A stretch of DNA of 64,000 bases from an uncultured Peptostreptococcaceae bacterium (GTDB taxonomy: Bacteria > Bacillota > Clostridia > Peptostreptococcales > Peptostreptococcaceae). The stretch spans positions 186,001-250,000 of the forward strand of contig CAMTIM010000043.1 of the NCBI GenBank assembly GCA_947072565.1, read 5' to 3'. This document shows positions 54,186 through 63,631 of the stretch, in pieces; the first letter of the stretch is position 1; each line of letters opens with the position of its first letter. The notes below the pieces were generated by a model that saw nothing but the letters and a program-made list of their open reading frames with translations, had not been told where the DNA came from and ran no database searches. The translations under genes and the position numbers were made by a program.

Positions 54186-55445
54186 CTATTTAGATAATTC
54201 TTTTATTAATTTTGTGTATCCTGGAAAAGATACATCAATACACTTTGTATCATCTAATTTAACATCTCCATCGCATACCAAGTCCGCAATAGAAAATGCC
54301 ATAGCTATTCTATGATCTTTGAAAGTTTGTATATTTGCACCTTTTAAAGAACTTTTACCTTTTATAATCATACCGTCTTCTAGTTCTTCAATATCTGCAC
54401 CCATAAGTTTTAAGTTATCTACTACTACTTTTATTCTATTGCTTTCTTTTACTTTTAACTCTTTGGCATCTTTTATTAAAGTAGTTCCTTCGCATTGAGT
54501 TGCTAGTACTGCTATTACTGGTATTTCATCTATAAGCCTTGGAATTATATCTTTATCTATATTTGTAGCATTTAAATTAGGGCTATATTTTACAAGTAAA
54601 TCTCCTACTATTTCTCCACCTACTAGCCTTTTATTTAAAATTTCTATATTTCCATTCATTTTTTTTACCACATCTATTATTCCTGTTCTAGTATCATTTA
54701 ATCCAACATTTTTTATCATAACTTCTGAACCTTTAGTTATTAATGTTCCAACTATTATAAAAGATGCTGATGATATATCTCCACAAACATTTATATCTTG
54801 GCTAAATAATTCTTCAACAGGATTTATATTTATACTTAAATCATCTACATTAATATCTGCTCCAAAAGACTTTAACATTATCTCTGTATGATTTCTACTT
54901 CTTACTTTTTCGTGTATAGTACTTTTTCCATCAGCATAAAGACTTGCAAGTATTAGTGCTGATTTTACTTGTGCTGAAGCAACTGGCATTTTGTAGTCTA
55001 TGCTATTTAAATTTCCACCATAAATTTTTATAGGTGTGTAATTAGCATCATCTTTTCCTTCTATATTGCATCCCATAAGTCTAAGTGGATCTGTCACTCT
55101 TTTCATAGGTCGCTTTCCTATTGATTCATCCCCAATTAATGTAGACTCAAATTTATTACCTGCTAATATCCCGCTTATAAGTCTTATTGTTGTTCCCGAA
55201 TTTCCTACATCTAATATATCTGTAGGTGCTTTTAATCCATGTAATCCATTGCCTTTTACAAAAACGTCACTACCTTCTATCTTAATATCTACACCCATTT
55301 TTCTAAAACAATCTATAGTACTTAAGCAATCTTGTCCCATTAAAAAATTACTTATTTTGTTATATCCCTTTGATATTGATGAAAACATTATCGCTCTATG
55401 AGATATAGACTTATCCCCTATAAGTTCAAAACTTCCTTTAAGCAT
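54186..55445 (-). CDS. aroA: 3-phosphoshikimate 1-carboxyvinyltransferase (EPSP synthase)
   Basis: AroA (419 residues) joins PEP and shikimate 3-phosphate in the shikimate pathway. GDKSISHRAIMFSSI (10-24), the NSGTTIRL motif (82-89), DESIGKRPM and the C-terminal DHRIAMAF are conserved. It overlaps aroB by eight bases, giving the coupled order aroC-aroB-aroA. Confidence 0.95.
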   Translation of the reverse strand: MLKGSFELIGDKSISHRAIMFSSISKGYNKISNFLMGQDCLSTIDCFRKMGVDIKIEGSDVFVKGNGLHGLKAPTDILDVGNSGTTIRLISGILAGNKFESTLIGDESIGKRPMKRVTDPLRLMGCNIEGKDDANYTPIKIYGGNLNSIDYKMPVASAQVKSALILASLYADGKSTIHEKVRSRNHTEIMLKSFGADINVDDLSININPVEELFSQDINVCGDISSASFIIVGTLITKGSEVMIKNVGLNDTRTGIIDVVKKMNGNIEILNKRLVGGEIVGDLLVKYSPNLNATNIDKDIIPRLIDEIPVIAVLATQCEGTTLIKDAKELKVKESNRIKVVVDNLKLMGADIEELEDGMIIKGKSSLKGANIQTFKDHRIAMAFSIADLVCDGDVKLDDTKCIDVSFPGYTKLIKELSK

Positions 55446-56595
55446 TTTTGCACTTCCTTATTATATGTAGTATTTTTTCTTCTTCTATGTTATCTATAAT
55501 TTTAACTTCACCTAAGCTAACTGGTAAAACTAAATTTATTTTTCCAAAACTATTTTTCTTATCACTTTTCATTATATCTAAAATTTCATTTACTAAAATA
55601 TCTTCATCTTTATCTAAGCTGCACTCTTTAAAACTATCATTATCAAATTCTTCATAATAATCATCTGTATCAATCTCAAATTTAAGAGGAAGATTATATA
55701 AATTAGAAACTTTTATAAACTTATCATAATAATCATTTTGTATTAGTTTTTCATCTAAAGCTAACTTAAACGCCATATTCATACCTATACTAACTGCATC
55801 TCCATGACTTATATCGCAAAGTTTTTCCACTCCATGTCCAAATGTATGTCCAAAGTTTAGTATTTTTCTAAGTCCACCTTCTTTTTCATCCTTTTGAACT
55901 ACTTCTGCTTTTATATTTGCACATTTTTTTACTATATAATATAAACATTCATTATCTCTATTTAATATAGCTTCACTATTTTCTATTAAATAATCTAAAA
56001 ACTCATAATCATAAATTATAGAATATTTTATTACTTCAGCCATTCCACTTATAAATTCATCTTGTGGTAAACTCTTTAGTGCATCTACGTTTATATATGT
56101 AAGTTTTGGCTGATAAAAAGAACCTATAATGTTTTTTACTTTACCTAAATTTATACCAGTTTTTCCACCTATTGATGAATCTACTTGTGCTAGTAAACTT
56201 GTTGGTACTTGTATGACATCAATGCCTCTCATATAAGTAGATGCTATGTATCCAGCTAAGTCTCCAACAACTCCTCCACCTACTGCAATTATAACTGATT
56301 TTCTAGATAAGTTTATTTTTACACAGTAATTCATTATTTGTTCATATACATCTAAACATTTTGAATTTTCCCCTGGCATAACTATATATTCATATATAAA
56401 TTTAGCTTTAATACTGTCAACTAATTCATCTACTACATTGTTGTATACATTTTGGTCACTTATTATTAAAACTTCATCATATATATCATTTATATTAGAA
56501 TTTGTTTTGTTATGAAATATACTTAAAGCTTCATTAAAACTTCTATAGCTTTTATCTATAACTATATTACAAACAGAATTTGTTATTTTTTCCAT
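55438..56595 (-). CDS. aroB: 3-dehydroquinate synthase
   Basis: AroB (385 residues) cyclises DAHP to 3-dehydroquinate with NAD and zinc. GGGVVGDLAGYIASTYMRG (106-124), PTSLLAQVDSSIGGKTGIN and the zinc ligand segment LNFGHTFGHGVE are present. It overlaps aroC by 13 bases. Confidence 0.96.
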   Translation of the reverse strand: MEKITNSVCNIVIDKSYRSFNEALSIFHNKTNSNINDIYDEVLIISDQNVYNNVVDELVDSIKAKFIYEYIVMPGENSKCLDVYEQIMNYCVKINLSRKSVIIAVGGGVVGDLAGYIASTYMRGIDVIQVPTSLLAQVDSSIGGKTGINLGKVKNIIGSFYQPKLTYINVDALKSLPQDEFISGMAEVIKYSIIYDYEFLDYLIENSEAILNRDNECLYYIVKKCANIKAEVVQKDEKEGGLRKILNFGHTFGHGVEKLCDISHGDAVSIGMNMAFKLALDEKLIQNDYYDKFIKVSNLYNLPLKFEIDTDDYYEEFDNDSFKECSLDKDEDILVNEILDIMKSDKKNSFGKINLVLPVSLGEVKIIDNIEEEKILHIIRKCKNA

Positions 56596-57752
56596 CCTCT
56601 TTCACCTAACCTTTTTAGATATGAATCATAGTTTGACTTTAAATCATTTAAATTATCTCCACCTATTTTATCTAAGAAATGTTTACAAATAACAAAGGCT
56701 ACTACATTTTCACAAACTACACTACACGCTGGTACTGCACAATTATCAGACCTTTCAATACTTGCTACATAACTTTGTAGAGAATTTACATTTATTGAAT
56801 TAAGAGGCTTATATAAAGTAGGTATTGGTTTCATAGCACATCTAATTATTATTTCATCCCCTGTAGTCATTCCACCTTCTATACCACCTAGCCTGTTAGT
56901 ACTTCTTTTTATTCCAGATTCTTCATTATAATAAATTTCATCCATAACCTCTGACCCAGGTAAACTACTAACATCAAATCCGATTCCAATTTCTACACCT
57001 TTTATAGCTTGAGTTCCCATTAGATGCATTGCTAATTCTCCATCTATTTTTTTATCAAAATGAGTGTATGAACCCAAACCTGGAATAACATTTTTTACTC
57101 TTACTTCTATCACTCCACCTAAGGTATCTCCCTCAGACTTTACTTTATCTATTTCTTTTATTATTTTTTCTTCTAAACTTTTATCTACACATCTAACTTC
57201 ACTATTATCTACGTTTTCTTTTATATAACCAAAATCATATACATTTTTATGTGATACGCTTCCAATTTGTACAACATGAGATGTAAAATCTATATCAAAG
57301 TTTTTAAGTATTTGCTTACAAATAGCTCCTATTGCAACCCTACTTGCAGTTTCTCTTGCACTAGATCTTTCAAGTACATTTCTAGCATCATCAAAATCAT
57401 ATTTTAGACATCCAACTAAATCTGCATGACCTGGCCTAACATTGTCTACTTTTTTGCTTTCAAAGTCAACTTCTTCCATTGGATTCATATACTTTGTCCA
57501 ATTTTCATAGTCTTTGTTTTTCACTTCTATGCTTATAGGTCCACCTAAAGTTTTTTTGCCTCTAACTCCACCTAATATATTTATTTTGTCTTGTTCTATT
57601 TTCATTCTGCCACCACGACCATATCCACCTTGTCTTTTCTTTAGCTCGTGATTTATTTCATCTATATTTAATTCAATGTTAGAAGGTACTCCATCTAATA
57701 TTGATATTAAGCTTTGTCCATGTGATTCTCCACTACTTAAATATCTAAGCAT
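56583..57752 (-). CDS. aroC: Chorismate synthase
   Basis: AroC (389 residues) makes chorismate from EPSP using reduced FMN. GESHGQSL (8-15), the RGGRMKIEQDK segment, RPGHADL and RSSARETASR are family motifs. The ATG at 57752 (MLRYLSSGESHG) is preferred; the GGAG site is close at three bases, and a TTG five codons upstream is the alternative. The right end of an IS607-type element lies within about 10-30 bases of this start, so the native leader has probably been replaced. Confidence 0.94.
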   Translation of the reverse strand: MLRYLSSGESHGQSLISILDGVPSNIELNIDEINHELKKRQGGYGRGGRMKIEQDKINILGGVRGKKTLGGPISIEVKNKDYENWTKYMNPMEEVDFESKKVDNVRPGHADLVGCLKYDFDDARNVLERSSARETASRVAIGAICKQILKNFDIDFTSHVVQIGSVSHKNVYDFGYIKENVDNSEVRCVDKSLEEKIIKEIDKVKSEGDTLGGVIEVRVKNVIPGLGSYTHFDKKIDGELAMHLMGTQAIKGVEIGIGFDVSSLPGSEVMDEIYYNEESGIKRSTNRLGGIEGGMTTGDEIIIRCAMKPIPTLYKPLNSINVNSLQSYVASIERSDNCAVPACSVVCENVVAFVICKHFLDKIGGDNLNDLKSNYDSYLKRLGERGWKK

Positions 57753-57767
57753 TTTCTCCGTCGCCAA

Positions 57768-57926
57768 AACCTTATAAAACTTTATAAAGTATGTTTAATT
57801 TCTTTTTCAACGTATCTGATTTTGCAAGTCAAACTACAACAAGCTACTTTCACTTGATGTGATACTCCAAAGACGTAAATTCCCATACAACGAATGGTAC
57901 ATATTAGCATTATCTTTTAAGTGATA
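57768..57926 (-). ncRNA. Candidate omega/reRNA region at the IS607 right end
   Basis: TnpB proteins use a guide RNA transcribed from the 3' end of tnpB into the element's right end. These 159 bases after tnpB contain possible short hairpins (for example AGCA/TGCT around 57906-57933 and CCAT/ATGG) and a repeated GTGATACT on the plus strand (near 57859 and 57921). The RNA is inferred from family knowledge only. Confidence 0.3.
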
Positions 57927-59042
57927 CTATGCTAATTTATATTTTGAAAGATTAATACTAGCATTTAAATCTCTATCAATAGATAATCCACACTTGCAAT
58001 TATATAATCTATCTTTAAGTTTTAAATCCTTTTTAATCTCTCCACATTGACTACAAGTTTTTGACGAAGGATACCACCTATCTGCTATAACTAACTCTAT
58101 TCCTCTAAATTTACACTTGTATTCAAGTTGTCGTCTAAATTCATAGAAACCTTGTTTTGCAATAGCTTTTGATAAATGCTTATTTTTCATCATATTAGAA
58201 ACTGCTAAATCTTCTATTACAACTCTGTATGGTTTGGTTTTCACTATACTTGTTGTAGTTTTATGAAGATAGTTATTTCTAATGTTTGCAAGTCGTCTGT
58301 GCATTAGTTGTATCTGCTTTTCAAGTTTTATAATGTTGCTAGTTTTGACATACTCCTTTCCTTTTTTATTATTTTCATATTTACGAGAAACTTGACGTTG
58401 TAACCTATGAATCTTCTTCTCTATTTTTCTAACTATATAAGTTTTGTTGATATTTTTATAAACCTTGTTATCAGAACAGATTGCTAAGCCTTTAATACCC
58501 AAATCTATTCCTAATGATATATCTGTTAATTCTTCTTGAACTTCCTCTTGCTCTATACCTACTGATAGATACCAATACTTGTTATCGTACGATATACGAG
58601 GATTTGAATATTTAACATTAGTAGGAATTTGTTCATTAGTTTTTATCCAACCAACTTTTTCAATATTAACTAAGTTTCCTTCTTTAACTTTTAGTTTGCA
58701 GTTATCGTTGTAGAAGGATTTCTTACTTTTTCTTCTACTCTTAAATCTTGGTTTATCTGATAGACCTTTGAAAAATCTTTTATAGCTATCACAAGCATCT
58801 TTTACAGATTGTTTTGCTACATTATTTGATACTTCATTTAGCCAAACTAATTCAGTTTTCTTTAACTGAGTTATTTCTTTTCTTAACTCATTATCAGAAA
58901 TAAATTTACCACCTTTTTTATAATTTTCTTCTTGTCTTGCAAGTGTCCAATTATATATAAACCTAGCAGTACCTACTGATTTTCATAATTTATGTTCTTG
59001 AAGCTGACTTGGATATAATCTAACTTTCTTCGCTAGTATCAT
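57927..59042 (-). pseudogene. tnpB: TnpB RNA-guided nuclease gene with premature stop
   Basis: The frame encodes a 371-codon TnpB but codon 20 is TGA (58983-58985), in EHKL-stop-KSVGTARFIYNW, where relatives usually have a sense codon such as Trp. The rest is open and intact. The RuvC residues are in GIDLGIKGL, VIEDLAV and CGLSIDRDLNASINL, and the zinc finger is CSQCG with CKCG. There is no SECIS-like hairpin after this TGA. A shorter protein might start downstream, but the N-terminal wedge region would be lost. It overlaps tnpA by 23 bases. Confidence 0.88.
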
Positions 59043-59646
59043 ATTCTATCAACTCCTTAATCATCTTCTTGGCTTTATTACTTCTCTTACCTTTAAGTCT
59101 GCAACTAAAAACTGTGATTATTTGTATCATATCTTCAACTAATTCTTGTTGTTCTGTTTTTTCAGTATTATCAATAATTTCAATAGTAGTTCCGAACTTA
59201 GTACATAAGTTTTCGATAAGTTCATATCCAAATTTTATTAACCTATCTTTATAAAGAATTACTATTTTATCAACTTCTGAATTAGCAACCATATCTAGTA
59301 GTTGATTTAATCCTTTTTTATTATAGTCAATTCCGCTTCCTATATCTGTAATTACCTCAAACTGATAACCTTTAGAATACATATATGTTTTAACATTATC
59401 AACTTGTCTTAATAAATCCCCCTTTTGCTTCTGAGAACTAACTCTACAATATGCTATTATCTTTTTATTAAGTTGTTTCTCTTGTTTTAAACCTAAGAAA
59501 TGGTTAAGTTGTTCTTGTGAATAATACCTATATCCGCTTTCTGTTATATGATGTGGTTTTAAAGTACCGTATCTATCCCAATTTCTTAATGTTTGAGTTG
59601 TTTTGCTTATTAATTTAGCAAATTGTCCTATTGAATAATATTTCAC
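59020..59646 (-). CDS. tnpA: IS607-family serine transposase TnpA
   Basis: This 208-residue protein has an N-terminal MerR-like DNA-binding helix (about 1-60, SIGQFAKLISKTTQTLRNWD) and a resolvase-type catalytic domain (about 62-190) with the nucleophilic serine in YCRVSSQKQKGDLLRQ and conserved DIGSGIDYNKKGLNQLL and KDRLIKFG. It starts at GTG with GAGGTGATG upstream. It looks intact, so the element may still move. Confidence 0.93.
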   Translation of the reverse strand: MKYYSIGQFAKLISKTTQTLRNWDRYGTLKPHHITESGYRYYSQEQLNHFLGLKQEKQLNKKIIAYCRVSSQKQKGDLLRQVDNVKTYMYSKGYQFEVITDIGSGIDYNKKGLNQLLDMVANSEVDKIVILYKDRLIKFGYELIENLCTKFGTTIEIIDNTEKTEQQELVEDMIQIITVFSCRLKGKRSNKAKKMIKELIEYDTSEES

Positions 59647-59748
59647 TTACATCACCTCTTGTATTAAGTATAACCGAATATTATTAAAAACCAATAGACT
59701 TTTATAAAGTTTTGTAAAGTTCAATTAATAACTTATTCTCCTCCTATA

Positions 59749-59773
59749 CAAAAAAGCCTGATTAATCAAGCTT
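59749..59773 (-). terminator. Terminator at the end of the iron-sulfur flavoprotein gene
   Basis: The hairpin AAGCTTGA / TCAGGCTT (one G-U, loop TTAA) overlaps the stop codon and is followed by TTTTTT on the minus strand. Just beyond lies AGGAGGAG, a ribosome-site-like sequence left stranded before the IS left end. Confidence 0.75.
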
Positions 59774-60355
59774 ATTTATATCTTTTATATAATTTTCTAA
59801 GTTTTCACTTAGAATGGTTTTAAATTGTTCATTTTCTTTGTAATTTTTCTTATCAGTATTGTTTAAATGAAGATTGTATAACAACTTGTTGTTTATACTT
59901 TTAAAGAAAAAGTCCATTACTATTTGTCCACCCATAAATTGAGTTTCATAAGGTGTAGACCCACCTACTGCAATATACATCCCTATACGTTTTTTATTTC
60001 TATCTATAGATGGTTTATTTAATACGTATTTACTTGCATATATAGCTTGAGTTCTGTCTACAACCGTTTTTACTTTAGCTGATACACAGTCAAAATGTAC
60101 TGGGCTTATAACTATTACCCCTTTTGCTTTATCAAACATATCATACATTTTAGTCATATCATCTTTTATCTTGCAATAACCTGTTTTATCACAAAAACCA
60201 CAAGCTGTACAATATTCAATATTCATATCATATATATCAAATGTTTCACTGCTTATATTGTTTTCACTTAGCTTATTACTTATTTCGCTGCTTAATTGAA
60301 AACAGTTTTTATTTTTTCTTGGGCTTCCATTTATTATTAAAATCTCTTTGTACAT
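59762..60355 (-). CDS. Iron-sulfur flavoprotein (Isf-like NADPH-dependent FMN reductase family)
   Basis: This 197-residue flavodoxin-fold protein has the FMN phosphate loop NGSPRKNKNC (9-18) and the compact cluster motif CTACGFCDKTGYC (about 49-61, CX2CX2CX5C), as in archaeal and clostridial Isf proteins, which reduce O2, H2O2 or unknown acceptors using ferredoxin electrons. It follows the phosphatase gene by 10 bases and is likely cotranscribed with it. Confidence 0.87.
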   Translation of the reverse strand: MYKEILIINGSPRKNKNCFQLSSEISNKLSENNISSETFDIYDMNIEYCTACGFCDKTGYCKIKDDMTKMYDMFDKAKGVIVISPVHFDCVSAKVKTVVDRTQAIYASKYVLNKPSIDRNKKRIGMYIAVGGSTPYETQFMGGQIVMDFFFKSINNKLLYNLHLNNTDKKNYKENEQFKTILSENLENYIKDINKLD

Positions 60356-60365
60356 TTTATCCCCC

Positions 60366-62138
60366 CTACTTATCTTTTAACATTACAACTAATATATCAT
60401 CTTCATAATTATCAGTTCCAGAAAATTCTTTTATATCTATTTTTAAATTTTCAAGCACTGCTTGTTTAGTAAATCTAAAATTATTTTGTAAGAATTTTTC
60501 TAATCTATTTATCCCATACTCTTCTTTTTCTTTATTATTTATCTCAAGTATCCCATCTGTATACATACAAACCATTGGATAATCTTTTATCTCATGAACA
60601 TTATTAACATACTCAGAGTCCTCCATTATCCCTATTGGTATTCCTTTTTTACAGTTTAGGTTTTCTACCAAAGAACCATCTTTTCTTACCATTGTAGGAC
60701 TATAATGACCTGCATTTGATGTTATTAAGATGTTTTCTTTTGTATTAATCATACTTATTAAACAAGTAGTAAAAACTCCCATTTTATCAAATTCATCATA
60801 TAAAATTTTATTTAAATTAGTCATTATTTCACCTGGTGTTTTAAATTGATGACAAAGTACTTTAAAAGCACCTTTTACCATAGCTACTACATAGTTTGAT
60901 ACCATACCATGACCCATAACATCAGCTACTATATAAACTATATTATCCTCATCAACTCTCATAGCATAGTAAAAATCTCCTCCTACTACTCTTGCTGGCT
61001 TGTGATAATAACTTAATTCCTTTTGTTCATTACATTCCATTTCACTTTTATCCATTATAAGTTTTTGCTGTTTATTTAAAAGATTAAGCTCATTTGCTAA
61101 CACCTTATGCTTAACTTCTTCAACATTGTACTTATAAAGTTGCATACCTACTGAAACTTGCTTGGCTAATACACTTAATATATTCAAATCATCATTAGTG
61201 TAGTTTTTGCTATTTGCACAAACTATACATCCTATAGTTTCATTTTTATCTTTCAATTTATAATATATATAGCTTTCTAGCTTATTTACATCGCTACCTT
61301 TATTTTCTATATTGTTTAAGTAACTACCCATATCATCTTTAGATAAGATATTTTCTATTATAGGATATACATTTATTTGATTTTTTTGTTCACTATTATA
61401 GCAACTTACCGCTCTATTTTTATATTCTTTTTCATTTATAACTATTATAGCTTCTTTACTATTTGTAATATTACAAGCTTGTTTACTTAAATGCTCTAAG
61501 AATCCATTTATATTTTTATTAAGATATAGCTTTTTTGTGGCTTCATTTATAGAACTTATAGCTCCTCTTAATTTGTGAATTATAAGTTGATTATTGTTGT
61601 TTTTGTTAGTTATATCTATTGATAAACTTATTAAAGACGATACAGAAGATATAAAATCTATGTCTGGCTGTGTTAAAAAGTCTTCTTCAGTTAAAAAGCA
61701 TGTCATAAAACCTACGACTGCATTGTTTATAATAAATGGAAAAACAATTCTACCTATGTAACCTTCATCTTTAGCTAGCTCTTGTTCTCCTTTAGCTCTA
61801 TCATCTTTAAATACATTTTCTATATACACTATTTTCTTTTCTTTTACAGCTTCATGTATATAAGCTGGGTATTCATTAAAATCTATTTTTACACCTCTTG
61901 GGCTATTCATTGGAAATACTTTTGGTATATAGTCTAGTGTTTGCGAACACACTAAATAGGCATGTTGGTAATTATTTTTGTAAAATAAATTCACACACGC
62001 CTTAGTTGGATGGACCATTTCAAGCATCTTTTCTACTATTTTGTCTTTTATAGTAAAAAAGTCTGTTGACTGTGTTACCATAGTAGATATATCTACTAAG
62101 TTTTTCATTTTATAATTGTCGTTGTTAGAATTACTCAT
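60366..62138 (-). CDS. GAF-domain SpoIIE/PP2C-type serine phosphatase
   Basis: This 590-residue soluble protein has two GAF-like sensor domains (about 15-180 and 215-340), a coiled-coil linker, and a C-terminal PPM/SpoIIE phosphatase domain (about 370-590). The metal-binding motifs are RVVGGDFYYAM, VADVMGHGMVSNYVVAM and YTDGILEINN. Such proteins often dephosphorylate anti-anti-sigma factors in partner-switching; the partner is not in the window. AGAGGA precedes the ATG by a few bases. Confidence 0.9.
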   Translation of the reverse strand: MSNSNNDNYKMKNLVDISTMVTQSTDFFTIKDKIVEKMLEMVHPTKACVNLFYKNNYQHAYLVCSQTLDYIPKVFPMNSPRGVKIDFNEYPAYIHEAVKEKKIVYIENVFKDDRAKGEQELAKDEGYIGRIVFPFIINNAVVGFMTCFLTEEDFLTQPDIDFISSVSSLISLSIDITNKNNNNQLIIHKLRGAISSINEATKKLYLNKNINGFLEHLSKQACNITNSKEAIIVINEKEYKNRAVSCYNSEQKNQINVYPIIENILSKDDMGSYLNNIENKGSDVNKLESYIYYKLKDKNETIGCIVCANSKNYTNDDLNILSVLAKQVSVGMQLYKYNVEEVKHKVLANELNLLNKQQKLIMDKSEMECNEQKELSYYHKPARVVGGDFYYAMRVDEDNIVYIVADVMGHGMVSNYVVAMVKGAFKVLCHQFKTPGEIMTNLNKILYDEFDKMGVFTTCLISMINTKENILITSNAGHYSPTMVRKDGSLVENLNCKKGIPIGIMEDSEYVNNVHEIKDYPMVCMYTDGILEINNKEKEEYGINRLEKFLQNNFRFTKQAVLENLKIDIKEFSGTDNYEDDILVVMLKDK

Positions 62139-62168
62139 ATAAAGTCCTCTTCCCCCTAATTTATCAGT

Positions 62169-62642
62169 TTATTTTATATTACTATATATGTCTTTTATAG
62201 TAAATACAAAAACCGTGATAAAACTAGCGACTATTATTATGTTAAATTTAGTTATTAATCCAATTAATAAAAGTGTTACAAGGACGTTTAGCCCTGATTT
62301 GCTTTTCTCACTAACTGAGTCCATTTTAGGTAACTCTATATTATTTTTTATATTTTCGATACTTTCTCTAACTTTATTTTCTAACTTTATTTTGTATGTT
62401 ATGTAAGCTATTTCTAATAAAAATGTTCCTATACCAAATATGGTATTTACATTAAAAGCTAACATAAGTATAATCATAGCTATTATTAATTTAATAAATT
62501 TTAAAAATATGCTATCTATTTTTAAGGTAATATTTCTTATTTCCTTACACTCATCCCTTAGTTTATACTCTGAACTTGGCATTCCTTTCATTTTTGTTTT
62601 TACTATTTCACAGTAAAACAACTTAATTATCCCGTTTATCAT
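62169..62642 (-). CDS. Small membrane protein of unknown function
   Basis: This 157-residue protein has two hydrophobic hairpins (about 42-80 and 123-152) around a charged middle (KIKLENKVRESIENIKNN). I do not recognise the family. The ATG at 62642 (MINGIIKLF) is preferred because AAAGGAG lies upstream; earlier in-frame starts lack a site and would run into the divergent promoter region. It lies 30 bases before the phosphatase gene, probably in the same operon. Confidence 0.6.
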   Translation of the reverse strand: MINGIIKLFYCEIVKTKMKGMPSSEYKLRDECKEIRNITLKIDSIFLKFIKLIIAMIILMLAFNVNTIFGIGTFLLEIAYITYKIKLENKVRESIENIKNNIELPKMDSVSEKSKSGLNVLVTLLLIGLITKFNIIIVASFITVFVFTIKDIYSNIK

Positions 62643-62759
62643 ATTCAAATCACTCCTTTTACATATATTTGTAATTTTTACAATTATAATATTTTTTATA
62701 CTTGTCAATACTAAATAAAGAGAAAATCTTTTAAGATTAACACCAAAGGAGTGGTTTTT

Positions 62760-63233
62760 GTGCAAATTGAACAACTTGATTTAGAAACTCGCAGTAAAAT
62801 ATATGGTTATACCAAAAAGGTTCTTCGTAAATATCAAAAGGGTATTGTCACAGGGAAAATAACTGCTGATAAGTTCGCAGAAAATATTTTATCTGATGGA
62901 ATGATTGATGATTTCTTAGATAAAAATACCTTAACTCAACAAGACTTTAAGTTATCATATATTGACTACATTCAGACATTAATACATATGCAAAATGAGG
63001 ATTTATCAAATGGCAAAAAGAAAAAAAATAAAACTATTCCCGAAAAACCAAGTATTCCTCAAAAAATTCAACTTAAAAACTTATTAGCTTCTAATGATTA
63101 CAGTTTGTATATACCTTATCAATATTTAACAGCTAATGATGTAGATATATTGATAAAATATATAAGTACAGGCGCTATTGATTTAGGAAATGAAAGAATT
63201 TATAACTACGTTAATAGACCTAAACCAAATTAA
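62760..63233 (+). CDS. Hypothetical protein, 157 residues
   Basis: The GTG start at 62760 lies eight bases after AAAGGAG; an in-frame GTG at 62751 overlaps that site. The product is soluble, helical in its N-terminal half (LDLETRSKIYGYTKKVLRKYQ), with a lysine-rich middle (about 85-100) and a C-terminal segment NDVDILIKYISTGAIDLGNERIYNYV. No family is recognised. It is divergent from the membrane protein gene and followed by a strong terminator. Confidence 0.6.
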   Translation: MQIEQLDLETRSKIYGYTKKVLRKYQKGIVTGKITADKFAENILSDGMIDDFLDKNTLTQQDFKLSYIDYIQTLIHMQNEDLSNGKKKKNKTIPEKPSIPQKIQLKNLLASNDYSLYIPYQYLTANDVDILIKYISTGAIDLGNERIYNYVNRPKPN

Positions 63234-63245
63234 AATTGAATTTTT

Positions 63246-63289
63246 CAAATAATAATAAGCTACCTATTAAGGTAGCTTATTATTATTTG
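63246..63289. terminator. Strong bidirectional terminator
   Basis: A perfect 19-bp stem, with CTACC/GGTAG at the loop end and A/T pairs outside, encloses a 6-base loop. It lies between the convergent hypothetical genes. Confidence 0.88.
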
Positions 63290-63301
63290 AAGCTTTATAT
63301 T

Positions 63302-63472
63302 TTATCCTAATGCTTTTTCTAGTTTAGATAAGTATTGTATTGGATAATATTTTAATAGTTCTTTAAATTCAGTTACTGACAACCCTTCTGTTGTTGTGTA
63401 AATACGAATTTTTTCATCTAAATCTGCATTTATAAATTTAGTTTTTACTTCTTCAAAGTTTATAGTAGACAT
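63302..63472 (-). CDS. Small hypothetical protein, 56 residues
   Basis: A short frame with an AGGAG site eight bases before its ATG encodes MSTINFEEVKTKFINADLDE and continues through YTTTEGLSVTEFKELLKYYP to KLEKALG. It is acidic, soluble and probably helical. It lies between two good terminators, which supports an independent gene. No family is recognised; the layout (short helix, linker, LTVTEFK-like helix) could be a small regulator. Confidence 0.6.
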   Translation of the reverse strand: MSTINFEEVKTKFINADLDEKIRIYTTTEGLSVTEFKELLKYYPIQYLSKLEKALG

Positions 63473-63569
63473 ATGTATCACTCCTTATATAATTTATTCT
63501 TATTTATTTTATCCATCTATATATTTTTTATCCAATCATGTACTTTAAATTTTAAGTTTTTCCCAATAA

Positions 63570-63615
63570 AAAAAGTGTATTTTAAGTTACCAAAGTAATT
63601 TAAAATACACTTTTT
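63570..63615. terminator. Terminator after the ssp gene
   Basis: A 21-bp stem with one G-U pair encloses the loop CAAA, with T-runs on both strands, 16 bases after the ssp stop. Confidence 0.88.
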
Positions 63616-63631
63616 ATTTATTTATAATTTA

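Larger units (their letters stand above)
57760..59725 (-). mobile_element. IS607-type insertion sequence (serine transposase plus TnpB)
   Basis: The element has overlapping tnpA (serine recombinase with MerR-like helix) and tnpB, the IS607 layout. Both ends carry CTTTATAAAG-type palindromic repeats: near 57780-57790 at the right end and 59700-59720 at the left. Exact ends are uncertain because IS607 makes no target duplication. It lies between an iron-sulfur flavoprotein terminator and aroC. Confidence 0.75.

Noticed and set aside
57927-58502. Stand-alone 191-residue TnpB-like gene
   Set aside because: The reading frame is open well upstream, to codon 21 of the full tnpB; the internal ATG is only an artefact of start choice.
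58983-58985. TGA in tnpB as a second selenocysteine codon
   Set aside because: No hairpin with a GGUCU-like loop follows within about 20 bases, and the site is not catalytic in TnpB; a nonsense mutation is simpler.
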